64,000 bases of DNA from Halosolutus gelatinilyticus (GTDB lineage: Archaea > Halobacteriota > Halobacteria > Halobacteriales > Natrialbaceae): the NCBI RefSeq assembly GCF_023028105.1, contig NZ_CP095492.1:124001-188000 (forward strand), read 5' to 3'. A program made the translations under genes and the position numbers. The notes beneath the pieces were generated by a model. It made no database searches. It worked only from the letters and a program-made list of their open reading frames with translations, and was not told the DNA's origin. Below, in pieces: positions 27,632-37,138 of the stretch. Positions within the stretch are counted from its first letter, which is position 1; every line of letters begins with the position of its first letter.

Positions 27632-28639
27632 ATGGCGACGGTTCTGACAATCGGCGGCGCGCGGTTCATCGGGCGATTCACGGTCCGTGAGTTCCTCCAC
27701 CGCGGGGACGAGGTGACGCTGTTCTCCAGAGGGAAGACCGACGACCCGTTCGGCGACCGCGTCGATCGCGTCCGCGGCGACCGGAAGGACGAAGACGACC
27801 TGCGCGAGGCCGCGGCTGCGGTCGGCCCGGATGTCGTCGTCGACTTCGCCGCGTACCAGCCGGCGGACGTCCGGACCGCGACGACGGTGTTTGACGACGT
27901 CGACGCGTACGTCTACGTGTCGAGCACGAGCGCGTACGAGTGGTCGTCGATCCCGCTCCGCGAGGACGATACCCCCCTGATGTCCTGTGCTCCCGAGCAG
28001 GCGCGGGACGACTCCCACGAGACCTACGGCCGCCGCAAGGCCGAGGGCGACCGCGCCCTCTTCGAGGCGGCCGACCGGGGCGTCGACGCGATGAGCGTGC
28101 GCCCGACGGCGATCTACGGTCCCCACGATTACACCGAGCGCCAGGACTACTGGATCGATCGGGTGAACCGCTTCGACCGGATCGCCGTGCCGGGCGACGA
28201 GTACTGGATGCCGATCCACCTGGGCTACGTCGAAGACGTCGCGCGAGCGATCCGGATCGTCGCCGAGCGAGGCGAACCCGGGGAGGCGTACAACGTCGCA
28301 TCCCGCGACCAGTGTCGGCTCGTCGATCTGATCGAACACGTCGCGAACGCTCTGAACACGTCCGTTACCGTCGCACACGCGAGTCGGCGTGATCTCGCGG
28401 CGGTAGGGCTCTCGCCCGAAGACTTCAGCCTCTGTCGGTCGTACCCCTCGTTCGTTTCGACGGCGAAACTCGCCGACCTCGGGTGGACGTCGACGCCGTA
28501 CGAAGAAGGGTGGGCCGGGGCGGTCGAGGCCTCCCTCGAAACCGACTCCGACGGGACCCAGCACGGCCCCGACCGCGACACCGAAGAGCGCCTCCTCGAA
28601 ACCATTTCGGGCAGCGTACACCGCATCGACGGTCGCTGA
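27632..28639 (+). CDS. NAD-dependent epimerase/dehydratase (extended SDR)
   Basis: A 335-residue Rossmann protein. IGGARFIG is at residues 7-14 for NAD binding; VSSTSAYEW and ETYGRRKAEG give the Tyr-x3-Lys pair; SVRPTAIYGPHDYTER and MPIHLGYVEDVARAI complete the pattern. It is the branch often annotated as NAD-dependent epimerase, related to sugar-nucleotide reductases. Substrate unknown. An in-frame ATG at 27611 adds seven residues; I prefer 27632 because the Rossmann strand follows at once. Confidence 0.85.
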   Translation: MATVLTIGGARFIGRFTVREFLHRGDEVTLFSRGKTDDPFGDRVDRVRGDRKDEDDLREAAAAVGPDVVVDFAAYQPADVRTATTVFDDVDAYVYVSSTSAYEWSSIPLREDDTPLMSCAPEQARDDSHETYGRRKAEGDRALFEAADRGVDAMSVRPTAIYGPHDYTERQDYWIDRVNRFDRIAVPGDEYWMPIHLGYVEDVARAIRIVAERGEPGEAYNVASRDQCRLVDLIEHVANALNTSVTVAHASRRDLAAVGLSPEDFSLCRSYPSFVSTAKLADLGWTSTPYEEGWAGAVEASLETDSDGTQHGPDRDTEERLLETISGSVHRIDGR

Positions 28640-28695
28640 CGCCCGGTCACGGTCTCCGGCAGCGGTCGTCGACTCGACCGGCCGAAGTCGGAATT

Positions 28696-28714
28696 CGTTT
28701 TGAGAGAGTAAACG
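28696..28714. promoter_or_regulatory. motif b operator
   Basis: CGTTTTG-AGAGA-GTAAACG, 7-5-7 inverted repeat, 57 bases after the epimerase stop and 127 bp before a motif a site. An inverted repeat CGCCCG/CGGGCG with a 14-base loop follows at 28769-28794. Confidence 0.5.
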
Positions 28715-28822
28715 CGAGTCGGATCGCCATTCGTTCGTCTGTGACGTGCGGTGATAGTTGCTACATTACGCCCGCTACACCCGTCTAACGGGCGTTCGGA
28801 AGCTGCCGTGCTTCTCGGGCTT

Positions 28823-28842
28823 TTACAGATGTATAATTGTAA
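28823..28842. promoter_or_regulatory. motif a operator
   Basis: TTACAGATGTATAATTGTAA, the same arms, spacing and central TA as the tandem sites at 10307 and 10341. No intact gene starts nearby; only remnants follow. Confidence 0.65.
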
Positions 28843-28868
28843 AATACAGCCGGAGGCCGGACAACAGC

Positions 28869-28887
28869 TGTTTCGAACGAGAAAACG
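28869..28887. promoter_or_regulatory. motif b operator
   Basis: TGTTTCG-AACGA-GAAAACG, 7-5-7 geometry with one perfect arm. It completes a b-a-b triad with 28696 and 28823. Confidence 0.5.
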
Positions 28888-29017
28888 ATCGGAGACGGGG
28901 CGAACCGGCGTCGCGCCGACCGCCGTCCGCCCCGCGACGCCCGCACGGCGGCGAACGGCCGCGGATCGCCGTCTCATCCGAGTTCGAAGCTGGCGGCCGC
29001 CGCCACGTTCTCGCCCG

Positions 29018-29210
29018 TCAGCGTCCGATCGGTTCGCGGTAGGTCATCCGCGCGAGACGACGCTGTCGCTCCAGCCCGACGTCTCGCAGTACCGCCTTCG
29101 CTTCGGAACCGCCAAGGGCGTCGAGGATGACGTCTTGGCCGCCGGTCGCGTCCTCGACGGCCGCGAGAAGAGCAGTTAGCACGTCGCCGTCGGCCGCGAC
29201 GACCTGATTC
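29018..29210 (-). pseudogene. MDR dehydrogenase fragment
   Basis: The minus strand reads VVAADGDVLTALLAAV, EDATGGQDVILDALGGSEAK and AVLRDVG before a TGA at 29018-29020. This matches the central Rossmann part of a medium-chain dehydrogenase (TGGQDVILDALGG is the dinucleotide-fold strand after the glycine-rich loop). Both ends are missing. It abuts the creatininase remnant. Confidence 0.5.
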
Positions 29211-29211
29211 G

Positions 29212-29470
29212 TTCGTGATGGTCTGCCTCGTCGAGCGCCACGAGCAGGTCCGCGATCCTGTCAGCGGCGCCGTCGACGATCGTCTCACCCCTCTCGGCGG
29301 AACTGGTGCGCGTCTCCCCGCCGGCGCTCTCGGGCACGTCAGGACCGTGCGGTTCGGTCGACCCGAGGCCGAAGGCGACGACTTCGGGTCGAGCGTTTCT
29401 ACCTCGTCGATCGTCATCTCTTCGAGGATACCGGTCGTGGGGCCGTCTGCGTCGGATATTGGAACCGTCT
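29212..29470 (-). pseudogene. creatininase-family remnant
   Basis: The minus strand reads ILEEMTIDEVETLDP; after a one-base frameshift it continues as PEVVAFGLGSTEPHGP and later AERGETIVDGAADRIADLLV. GSTEPHGP is the metal-binding signature of creatinine amidohydrolases, and the last segment matches their C-terminal helix. The central 150 or so residues are missing. It is decayed by frameshift and deletion. Confidence 0.55.
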
Positions 29471-29580
29471 GGATCGATGTGGACGGTGCTGGGACGTAAG
29501 CGTTTCCTCGACGAAAACTCGGATCGCGGTCCGAACGCGGTCGCGAGACCAGACCTCGCCTCTCACCGCCGACAAGCGAT

Positions 29581-30354
29581 CTATCCGTCGGCACGCTCTC
29601 GCAGGTCGTCGAACACCTCGCTACCGTGTTCGAGCGATCCCAGGGCGTCCGTCGTCCGGCCGTTCTCGCAGACGAACCACTCGGCGCTGTTCTCCGCCGC
29701 GGTGTCTGCGCAGGCGCCGACGTCGACGGCGCCCTCGCCGACGTCGGCGTGGAGCAGATCGTCGTCGCCCGGCACCGTGTCGGTGAGGTGGACGATCGGC
29801 GCCCGGTCGCCGACGAACTCCAGCAAGTCGAGCGCGTCGTAGCCGGAATGGGTCGCGAGCCCGACGTCGGGCTGGAAGCCGAACCTGCCGTCGGCGGCGT
29901 CCACGAACGTCTCGAACGCGACCTCGCCGTTGACCTCGTCGAACTCGAACGTATGATTGTGGTATAGCACCTCGCAGCCATGCTCTTCGAGGTCGGCTGC
30001 CAGCCCGGCGATCCGGTCGGCGGCCGACCCGACGCCGGCGCGCGTCGAGAACGCGCCGGCGTCGTAGGTCGGGATGACCAGCGTCGAGCAGCCGACCGCG
30101 CCGCACGCATCCACGACCTCGTCGAGCGACGACTCGAGTCGCTCGACGCCGACGTGGACGGACGGAACCTCGAGGCCGGCCTCGCCGAGGGCCTCGTGCG
30201 TTCGCCGCCGCGTGTCCTCGTCCTCCAGCGCGTCGAGGTGCGCGTCGTACAGTTCGACGCCGTCGAACGACGTCTCTCCAACTCGTTCGACGAGTTCCCA
30301 CAGCGGTTCGTCGACGTCTCGCAGCGTAAACAGCTGTACGGCTGTCTGTACCAT
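29581..30354 (-). CDS. sugar phosphate isomerase/epimerase (xylose isomerase-like TIM barrel)
   Basis: A 257-residue AP-endonuclease-2-type TIM barrel. It opens VQTAVQLFTLRDVDEPLWEL, then FDGVELYDAHL, VLYHNHTFEFDEVNG and FQPDVGLATHSGYDAL, which supply the usual His, Glu and Asp metal ligands. The C-terminal part has IVHLTDTVPGDDD. Members isomerise or epimerise sugars, inositols or hydroxypyruvate; the substrate is not identifiable. The start at 30354 matches the family opening; the longer open frame upstream is Arg-rich and unlikely. Confidence 0.85.
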   Translation of the reverse strand: MVQTAVQLFTLRDVDEPLWELVERVGETSFDGVELYDAHLDALEDEDTRRRTHEALGEAGLEVPSVHVGVERLESSLDEVVDACGAVGCSTLVIPTYDAGAFSTRAGVGSAADRIAGLAADLEEHGCEVLYHNHTFEFDEVNGEVAFETFVDAADGRFGFQPDVGLATHSGYDALDLLEFVGDRAPIVHLTDTVPGDDDLLHADVGEGAVDVGACADTAAENSAEWFVCENGRTTDALGSLEHGSEVFDDLRERADG

Positions 30355-30528
30355 AGCCGATACGGGTCGACGGGCGACAAAGAGCTTTTGCAATCGGCCA
30401 GCGGGACGCCCGCCGTCGCGAACGGGTAGTTCCTCTCGAGCCCGACGATCAATACGGGCCGAACGCATCAAGCGGTTACCCCGTATAGGGACCCATTCGC
30501 GAAACCCGCGCATGGGTCCTCTCGTTTC

Positions 30529-30636
30529 GGGAGTCCGACGTTCGACCTCGAGCCGATGCCCGCCTACGAAGCGCGGACGCGCGAACGGGTGCTCGAAGAG
30601 GCGGCAGAAGCGCCGCTGTTGGCGTCATGGGAGTGA
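30529..30636 (+). pseudogene. C-terminal gene fragment
   Basis: The plus strand reads about 35 codons, SPTFDLEPMPAYEARTRERV then LEEAAEAPLLASWE and TGA. The helix resembles the C-terminus of some metallo-beta-lactamase-fold hydrolases (YEARTRERVLEEAA), but that is a guess. The ATG within is too late to make a full protein. The rest of 30355-30664 holds nothing visible. Confidence 0.3.
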
Positions 30637-30664
30637 GCGGCCCCGTTCGAGAGCGGCGTCGCGT

Positions 30665-32137
30665 CTAGTTGCCCGAACTCGCGTCGTCCGGGTCGCCGAG
30701 GCTCTCGGGTCCGGTGTCCGTCGTGACCAGCGATCCGTCCTCGACGAAACCTTCGGGCCGATCTTCGAGCCGGTCGATCAGGGCGTTCCGGGCGCGTTCG
30801 AGGTCGTCTGCGTGGTCGGGGTCGTCCGAGAGGTCGTTCTCCTCGCCGGGGTCGCGCTCCAGGTCGAACAGTAGCTCCTCGCCGGTGACCGGGTTCCAGA
30901 CGTACTTGATGCGTTCGGCGATGACGTACTGGGTCCCGTTCTCGGGGTCGTAGCTCCCGGCCGCGTGCTCGCCGTGGTACCAGTCGCGCCAGTCGTCCCT
31001 GTCGGGGTCGCGGACGAGGTCCAGCAGATTCCGTCCCTCGACCGTGTCGGGGACGGGCGCGTCCGCGACCGAGAGCAGCGTCGGCATCACGTCCTCCAGG
31101 CCGACCGGCTGGTCGACGATCTGCTGTCGTGGCAGTTCCATCGCCCCGGGGAACTGCAGGATCAGCGGCACGCGGGCGGATCCCTCGTAGCCGTAGGTCT
31201 TCCGCCAGAGGTAGTGGTCGCCGAGCATCTCGCCGTGATCGGAGAGGAACACGACGAACGTGTTCTCGAGTTCGCCCATCACCCTGAGCCTGTCGATAAC
31301 CCGCTTGATCTGGTGGTCGATGTGCGTGACGAGCCCGTAGTAGGCAGCCCGCGTGCGGTGGGCGATCGTCGGCGAGAGGTCCGCGACCCACGCGTCCGCG
31401 GCGGGATACTCCGGGATCTTGTCGCCGTACGTCTCGTCGGTCCAGTCGCCCACGTACGGCGTCGGGATGTCGCGGTCGACATACATATCCCAGTAGGCTT
31501 GCGGCGGGTCGAACGGCGTGTGGGGTCTGACGTACGAGAGGTTAAGGAAGAACGGGCGCGTCTCGTCGCGCTCGTCGAGGAACTCCAGCGCCTTCCGCGT
31601 CGTCCAGTTCGTGGGGTGCTGGTACTCCTCCAGGTGCCACGGTCGCGGGTCCCAGGAGTTCCTGCCCAGGCCGTGGGACGTTTCGTCGAACTCGCCGCCG
31701 CTCTCTCGCTCGAGCCACTGCTCGTAGTCGTCGGCGGGGCCGCCGTACAGCGCCTCGTGCTGGTCCATGCTCTCGAACCCGACATGATTCCCCGGCGGGA
31801 TCGAGTGGATCTTCCCGGTTAGTTTGGTCTGGTAGCCCGCGTCCCGAAGCGCTTCGGGCAGCGTGTGCTCGAAGTCCCAGGGCGTCGTCACCCAGCCGGG
31901 AGCGCCGTTCGTCGACGGCGTCTGACCAGTGAGCAGGCTCCGCCGCGCAGGGATACACGACGGTGAGGGCGTGTACGCCCGCGAGAACAGCGCGCCGTCC
32001 GAGACGAAGTTGTCGATGTTCGGCGTGTGTATCAGGGGGTGCCCGTCCGGATCGGTCGGCGATTCGGGGTCCGCACCGACGCAGTCGCCCCGGTGCTGAT
32101 CGGTCATGACAAACAGGATGTTCGGTCGGTCCGACAT
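30665..32137 (-). CDS. type I sulfatase
   Basis: Sulfatase of 490 residues. N-terminal NILFVMTDQHRGDCVG gives the first metal site, and the formylglycine signature is CIPAR with Cys61, then RSLLTGQTPSTNG. The second metal site is LSDHGEMLGDHYLWRKT. No signal peptide. A TATTTTAA box about 27 bases upstream makes the ATG at 32137 a leaderless start. It lies 108 bases downstream of the MDR dehydrogenase on the same strand. Sugar-sulfate specificity is unknown. Confidence 0.92.
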   Translation of the reverse strand: MSDRPNILFVMTDQHRGDCVGADPESPTDPDGHPLIHTPNIDNFVSDGALFSRAYTPSPSCIPARRSLLTGQTPSTNGAPGWVTTPWDFEHTLPEALRDAGYQTKLTGKIHSIPPGNHVGFESMDQHEALYGGPADDYEQWLERESGGEFDETSHGLGRNSWDPRPWHLEEYQHPTNWTTRKALEFLDERDETRPFFLNLSYVRPHTPFDPPQAYWDMYVDRDIPTPYVGDWTDETYGDKIPEYPAADAWVADLSPTIAHRTRAAYYGLVTHIDHQIKRVIDRLRVMGELENTFVVFLSDHGEMLGDHYLWRKTYGYEGSARVPLILQFPGAMELPRQQIVDQPVGLEDVMPTLLSVADAPVPDTVEGRNLLDLVRDPDRDDWRDWYHGEHAAGSYDPENGTQYVIAERIKYVWNPVTGEELLFDLERDPGEENDLSDDPDHADDLERARNALIDRLEDRPEGFVEDGSLVTTDTGPESLGDPDDASSGN

Positions 32138-32245
32138 GCGTCCGAGATTCGTCTGCAGTGTTAAAATAGTATCTCAGACGGCGCCGGGATCGGCCGCCCG
32201 ACGCGCGCGAAGTTCGACCCCGCGGTCAAGTCGCTGGCGAGACGC

Positions 32246-33265
32246 TCAGGGCCGGAGGACGGCCTTGACGACGCCGTCGCGGCGCTCCTGGACGGTGTCG
32301 ATCGCCTCCTCGAACTCCGCGAGCGGGAACTCGTGGGTGACGATACCGTCGACAGTGAGGTCGCCGCGCTCGAACAGCTCGATCACTTCGTCGGTGGCGT
32401 TCGCCGCCGTGACACCGCCCACGACTGACAGCTCCTTGTGGACGATCTCGTTCGGGTCGAGCTCCTTCGGGCCGCCGAAGACGCCGGTCAGCGCGATCTG
32501 GCCCCGCTTCGCGGCGGCCTTGAGGCTCGTGTCCACCACGTCGCCGGAGCCGGCCGCCTCGACGAGGACGTCCGCGCCGCGGCCGTCCGTGTGCTCCATG
32601 ATCGCCTCGACCGGGTCCTCGTCGTACACGTTGACCGTCCGGGTCGCGCCGAGGTCCTCCCCGACGTCGAGCCGCGCCTCGCGGGTTCCCGTGAGGATCA
32701 CGTCATCGATGCCCTTCTCCCGCAGGAGCTGGACGCCGAACAGGCCGAGCGCCCCCGGGCCGAGCACTACGGCGGTGTCGGAGAAGTCTATGTCGAGGCG
32801 CTTCATCGCGTGCAGCGTGCAGCCCGCGGAGTCGACCTGACACGCCTCGACGTCGGACACGTCGTCCGAGATCGGCGTGAGCGTGTGTTCGGGGAAGGCG
32901 GCGTACTCGCGGTACCCGCCCGCCTGAGAGAACCCGATCTCGCTGATGTCGTCGCACTGGTAGTACCGGCCCTCGCGACAGGCCGCGCAGGTGCCACAGT
33001 AGATGAACTGATGGAGGGCGACCCGGTCACCGATCGATACCGACCCGACGCCCTCGCCGAGTTCCACGACCTCCGCGCAGACTTCGTGGCCGGGTGTGAT
33101 CGGGAAGTTCGCCCAGGGTGGGCCCTCACCCTCGATCAGTCCGATGTCACTACCGCAGATCCCCACGGCGCGAATCTTCACAAGCGCCTCGCCGGCGTCG
33201 GGTGTCGGACGGTCGCGCGATTCCTCCCAAATCTCTCCGTCGCCGTTCGTAACGATCTGTCGCAT
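32246..33265 (-). CDS. zinc-dependent medium-chain dehydrogenase
   Basis: A 339-residue MDR alcohol/sorbitol/threonine dehydrogenase-like enzyme. Catalytic zinc motif GICGSDIGL with PGHEVCAEV, structural-zinc cysteines in CGTCAACREGRYYQC, and a nucleotide-binding VLGPGALGLFGVQLL. The likely role is NAD(P)-dependent oxidation of a sugar or polyol. It precedes the sulfatase on the same strand (108-base gap), so they may form an operon. Confidence 0.87.
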   Translation of the reverse strand: MRQIVTNGDGEIWEESRDRPTPDAGEALVKIRAVGICGSDIGLIEGEGPPWANFPITPGHEVCAEVVELGEGVGSVSIGDRVALHQFIYCGTCAACREGRYYQCDDISEIGFSQAGGYREYAAFPEHTLTPISDDVSDVEACQVDSAGCTLHAMKRLDIDFSDTAVVLGPGALGLFGVQLLREKGIDDVILTGTREARLDVGEDLGATRTVNVYDEDPVEAIMEHTDGRGADVLVEAAGSGDVVDTSLKAAAKRGQIALTGVFGGPKELDPNEIVHKELSVVGGVTAANATDEVIELFERGDLTVDGIVTHEFPLAEFEEAIDTVQERRDGVVKAVLRP

Positions 33266-33706
33266 CTAAATCGCCTCTCACTTCGGAGTCGGTTCTCCGT
33301 CGCATTAATCTACCGGTAGGCGACGGCTGCTCAACGGGCGTGTCGATCGCCTACGGGACGCTCATTCTACATTCAAACTCGTTCGTACTATCTCCTGAAT
33401 CACAGACAACTACTAGCATAAAGCCACTCCACAAAATCGTTCCCGACGAGTGAGTGGCGCCGGCGCACTCGTCGCACCGGGGTAGTTAGTTTCCTCCGGA
33501 CATCCACCACATCGCTCGCGTTCAGATCCGGCTACGATCGAAAGCCGTCACAGATGACCGTACGCAACGCCGATGACGAGAGAAAACGCTTCTGATCGCT
33601 CTGCGGGGAATGAGTCGACCGTACAGCCGTTCCCGGCGTGCACAGTCGGTTTCTCGAACGGTGCTGCACGCACGTCGTCACTATCCGTGGCTACCGACGG
33701 ATTCGC
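33266..33706. other. intergenic region with hairpin
   Basis: No gene is visible. An 8-bp inverted repeat GACGAGTG/CACTCGTC with a 13-base GC-rich loop lies at 33445-33473; it could form a hairpin but has no following T-run on either strand. Confidence 0.4.
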
Positions 33707-35374
33707 CTACGATTCGTTATCGGACGCATCGTCGCCGTCAGCGGGCGGGATCGGCTTCTGCAGGTCGTCGAGCACGTTGCGAGTGAACTGTTGGAGACGG
33801 CGGTCCGGTTCCATAACCTCCGGTTTGGCCGGCCCGGCGGCGCCCTCCGCGATCGGTCGGATCGGCCAGCCCTGGTCCCACGACGGGTCCGGGTCGAGCG
33901 CCCACGTAAAGCCGAGCGATCCGCAGCTGAACACCCGCGCTCCCGACGGCGCCTGGTACGCGACCGAGTCCGCGTCGGTGTCTGAGATGATCCAGTCGTA
34001 GTCGCTGGTGCCGCCCTCGTAGTGGAAGAACTTCGTCAACTCGCCGGGGACATCGCAGTCCTCGCGCGTGTAGTCCCACTCGTGGGCGAGGACGCCGACG
34101 ACCTCGTCGCCGGGGGCGAACCCAGTATCATCGAACCACGGGTGATCGAGCGCGTCCTCGACTACGGTCAGGTTGGGGCCCTTGTTGAGACCGGCACCCG
34201 TCCCCATCACGCCGAGCAGTTCGCACTCGGGACGGGGATCCGGGAGGTTACGGAAGCTATCCGTCTCGCTCTGCTCGCCGTACTGTGGGTCGTCCTCGAC
34301 GGTCTCCTTGTAGCAGACCAGGGTACGCTCGTCGTCCTCGAAGCGAACCTGCCAGAGGGCCGTGTTCGCCGCGAGGAACGCGATGTTCGTCCCCGAGTCT
34401 CGCGCGTCATCGAAGGCGTCGCGCTGGGTTCCGCTCCAGTACTCGTCGTGTCCGAGGCTGAGGGCCAGCTCGCGGTCCTGCAGCATCTCGGGGTTCCGGT
34501 GGACGTCGACGTCGGTCGCGTACGAGACGTCGTACCCCTCTCGTTCGAGGAACCGCACGGCGTGGAGCGCGTACCGCATGTGGGGGCCGGGGGCCCCTCC
34601 GATCGGCCGATTGTAGGAGACCTTGTTTGCGGCTGTCCCGCCTGTTTCCTCCTTCTCGGGACTCTTCGCGCTCGTGTGCGAGTAGAGGCTCTTGCCGCCC
34701 CAGCCATTGTACGCCTGCTCGGTGGCCAGCGGGAGCTGAGCCAGCACCTTCGAACTGCGCCCGCGATCGTCGCGTTCGCGGACCGCGAAGAGGTACCCCG
34801 TCGACTCACCCTCGTACTCGCCGCTCGTCGCCACGAATTGAGCGAGGTACGCGCCTGACGTCCACTGCTTGGGCACGTCTAGGGTATCGGTGACCGGCCA
34901 GTCGCACTCGATGAGCCCCGTTTCCGAGTCCCAGTCCGGGATCGGGCGGTTCTCCCCCTGCTTCTCGGGAAGCGAGGTGACGTGGCGTCCGCCCGCCCCG
35001 TCGTACCAGCCGAGCCGGTAGACGTCTATCCGGTAGGTCGCCGCTGGATCGGTGCTCACGTGGAAGTCCAGGCTCTCGCCCGGGACGACGCTCGGCTGCG
35101 AGGGATACCCCTCCACGTGGTGGTTCACGTCGTCGAAGTGCGTGCCCGTGGGCCGGTATCCGCCCGGTGCCGTCGGGAGCCAGTCGTCGTCACCCGATCG
35201 CTGGTTCTCCTCGTTCACGGGATTCGCCGCACCCACGCTGGACAGCGCCGCCATCGTGGGGACGGCGGCTACGCCCGCGCTCGTCTTCAGGTAGCGCCGG
35301 CGCGAAACGCCTTTGTCTCGGCTCCCGTCGGTCGTACTCTCCCCTGTATCCTGTGATCTTGCATCTCTTGCCAT
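33707..35374 (-). CDS. Tat-exported N,N-dimethylformamidase beta subunit-like protein
   Basis: A 555-residue secreted protein from the ATG at 35374. The Tat motif SRRRYLKTSAGVAAVP is near residue 24. The mature part begins with a beta-sandwich (HHVEGYPSQPSVVPGESLDF, then YRIDVYRLGWYDGAGGR), followed by the large domain found in the catalytic subunit of N,N-dimethylformamidase (LPLATEQAYNGWGGKSLY, REGYDVSYATDVDVH, LSLGHDEYWSG). DMFase is a mononuclear iron amidohydrolase; the GHDEYW segment is where its metal site is expected. The substrate in this glycan setting is unknown. The alternative upstream ATG (35410) would put extra residues before the signal. Confidence 0.82.
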   Translation of the reverse strand: MARDARSQDTGESTTDGSRDKGVSRRRYLKTSAGVAAVPTMAALSSVGAANPVNEENQRSGDDDWLPTAPGGYRPTGTHFDDVNHHVEGYPSQPSVVPGESLDFHVSTDPAATYRIDVYRLGWYDGAGGRHVTSLPEKQGENRPIPDWDSETGLIECDWPVTDTLDVPKQWTSGAYLAQFVATSGEYEGESTGYLFAVRERDDRGRSSKVLAQLPLATEQAYNGWGGKSLYSHTSAKSPEKEETGGTAANKVSYNRPIGGAPGPHMRYALHAVRFLEREGYDVSYATDVDVHRNPEMLQDRELALSLGHDEYWSGTQRDAFDDARDSGTNIAFLAANTALWQVRFEDDERTLVCYKETVEDDPQYGEQSETDSFRNLPDPRPECELLGVMGTGAGLNKGPNLTVVEDALDHPWFDDTGFAPGDEVVGVLAHEWDYTREDCDVPGELTKFFHYEGGTSDYDWIISDTDADSVAYQAPSGARVFSCGSLGFTWALDPDPSWDQGWPIRPIAEGAAGPAKPEVMEPDRRLQQFTRNVLDDLQKPIPPADGDDASDNES

Positions 35375-35727
35375 TGCATAACACTCACCAACCCCTCCTA
35401 TAATAAACATTGTCCTACATACGGGATATTCGTCTGTATTGCACTGAAGCCGCCCGATTACATTCCTACTGCTGATGGCGATTCACTCGAGGGCGGCTGT
35501 TTCCGAGTACCGATGCGCGAACAATAATGGGTCACGAAGAGCGCTTCGGAGCACGGACCCGCGAGAGCAACCGCGAATTGCCCGGCCGTATAACGGCGTT
35601 TGGACGAGTGCGAAGGCGGCGTGACCGCGGTTTCCTTGGCCGGTGAACGATTCGAAAACTCCCGACGTCCCTGACGAGAACGGCGTCGGCGAAGCTCTTA
35701 TCACAGTACGAACGAAATCCTCCGACA

Positions 35728-37089
35728 ATGTCCGACGGTCAGCAATCGAAGTCGAGCGGTCGGTCCGTTCAACGGTCTCTCGAACTCGCCGAGCGAGCGC
35801 GCAAACTCGTTCCGGGCGCGTCCCACACCGGGAGCAAGAGCCCGAAACAGTTCGTCCAGGGCGTCTCGCCGACGCACATCCAGCGCGCCGAGGGAAGTCG
35901 ACTCTGGGACGTCGACGACAACGAGTACGTCGACTGCAACGCGGCGCTTGGCCCGGTCCTGCTGGGCCACAGCTATCCGGACGTCACCGAGGTCGTCGCC
36001 GACCAGATCCAGGACGGGACGATGTACACGATGGAGCATCCGCTTCACGTCGAGGTCGCGGAGCTGATCTCCGACATGGTCCCTTGCGCGGAGAAGGTGA
36101 CGTTCGCGAAGAGCGGTAACGATGTCACCACGCTCGCGGCCAAGGTCGCACGCGCGTACACCGACCGCGACGTCATCGCCACGCAAGGCTACCACGGGTG
36201 GCCGGACGTCTGGTTCAGCGACAATGAGAACCTCGACGCTGGCATCCCGGATGTGATCGGCGAGTACACCGAGTCCTTCGAGTACAACGACATCGAGAGC
36301 ATCGAGCGCATCTTCGAGGAGCACCCGGACGACGTCGCCGCCATCGTGACGACGCCCGTCAACCTCGACCCTCCGGAGGACGAGTTCCTCCAGCGACTTC
36401 GCGAGATAGCGGACCGCGAGGGCGCCGTACTGGTGTTCGACGAAGTGCTGACCGGCTTCCGGTTCGCCCCCGGCGGCGCCCAGGAATACTTCGGCGTGAC
36501 GCCCGACCTCGCGTGCTTCGCGAAGGCGATGGCGAACGGGTACTCGATCTCGGCGCTCGCGGGCAAGCGCGACGTCATGGACGTGATTGCCCGCGACGAC
36601 TTCTTCTACTCGATGACCTACGCAGGAGACGCGGCGACGCTGGCTGCGGCGAAGGCGACACTCACCGTCCAGCGCGAGGAAAACGTCCACGAACACATCT
36701 TCGAGATCGGCGAGCAGTTGCGCGACGGGTACAACGACCTCGCGGCCGAGCTCGGCCTCGACGACGTGACCGAGGCGAACGGGTATCCGCCGCGGTTCTC
36801 GATCGGCTTTTCGGGCGATCGCGTCGCGGGACCGTCCGAAGACGAGGTCCACGTCGGCAGGGTTCTCGAGACGCTCTTCATGCAGGAGGCCCACAAGCGC
36901 GGCGTCCTGTTCACCGGCCCTCACATCCCGACCTACAGCCACACTGAGGACGACGTCGACGAGATCCTGCACACGTACCGCGAGTGCCTCGGCGTCCTCG
37001 ACGACGCGATCGAGTCGGGCGACGTCGAGTCGTACCTCGAAGGAGAACTCGTCGGCGCCTCGCTCCGAGAGCGCACCGGCGACGACTGA
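35728..37089 (+). CDS. class III PLP aminotransferase (glutamate-1-semialdehyde aminomutase-like)
   Basis: A 453-residue fold-type I PLP enzyme. VPGASHTGSKSPKQFVQG and NEYVDCNAALGPVLLGHSYP open the domain, LVFDEVLTGFR contributes the PLP Asp, and Lys266 in CFAKAMANGYSI should form the Schiff base. It is like glutamate-1-semialdehyde 2,1-aminomutase, but such paralogues in sugar clusters act as sugar or amino-acid aminotransferases. A CTTATCA box about 28 bases upstream indicates a leaderless ATG. It sits near the DegT-type aminotransferase and Gfo/Idh genes, so it may handle an amino sugar or amino acid (inference). Confidence 0.88.
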   Translation: MSDGQQSKSSGRSVQRSLELAERARKLVPGASHTGSKSPKQFVQGVSPTHIQRAEGSRLWDVDDNEYVDCNAALGPVLLGHSYPDVTEVVADQIQDGTMYTMEHPLHVEVAELISDMVPCAEKVTFAKSGNDVTTLAAKVARAYTDRDVIATQGYHGWPDVWFSDNENLDAGIPDVIGEYTESFEYNDIESIERIFEEHPDDVAAIVTTPVNLDPPEDEFLQRLREIADREGAVLVFDEVLTGFRFAPGGAQEYFGVTPDLACFAKAMANGYSISALAGKRDVMDVIARDDFFYSMTYAGDAATLAAAKATLTVQREENVHEHIFEIGEQLRDGYNDLAAELGLDDVTEANGYPPRFSIGFSGDRVAGPSEDEVHVGRVLETLFMQEAHKRGVLFTGPHIPTYSHTEDDVDEILHTYRECLGVLDDAIESGDVESYLEGELVGASLRERTGDD

Positions 37090-37138
37090 GGCGGCGGCCG
37101 TCTCTCCCGTTCGAGAACAGATCGTTCCGCGCTCGCCC

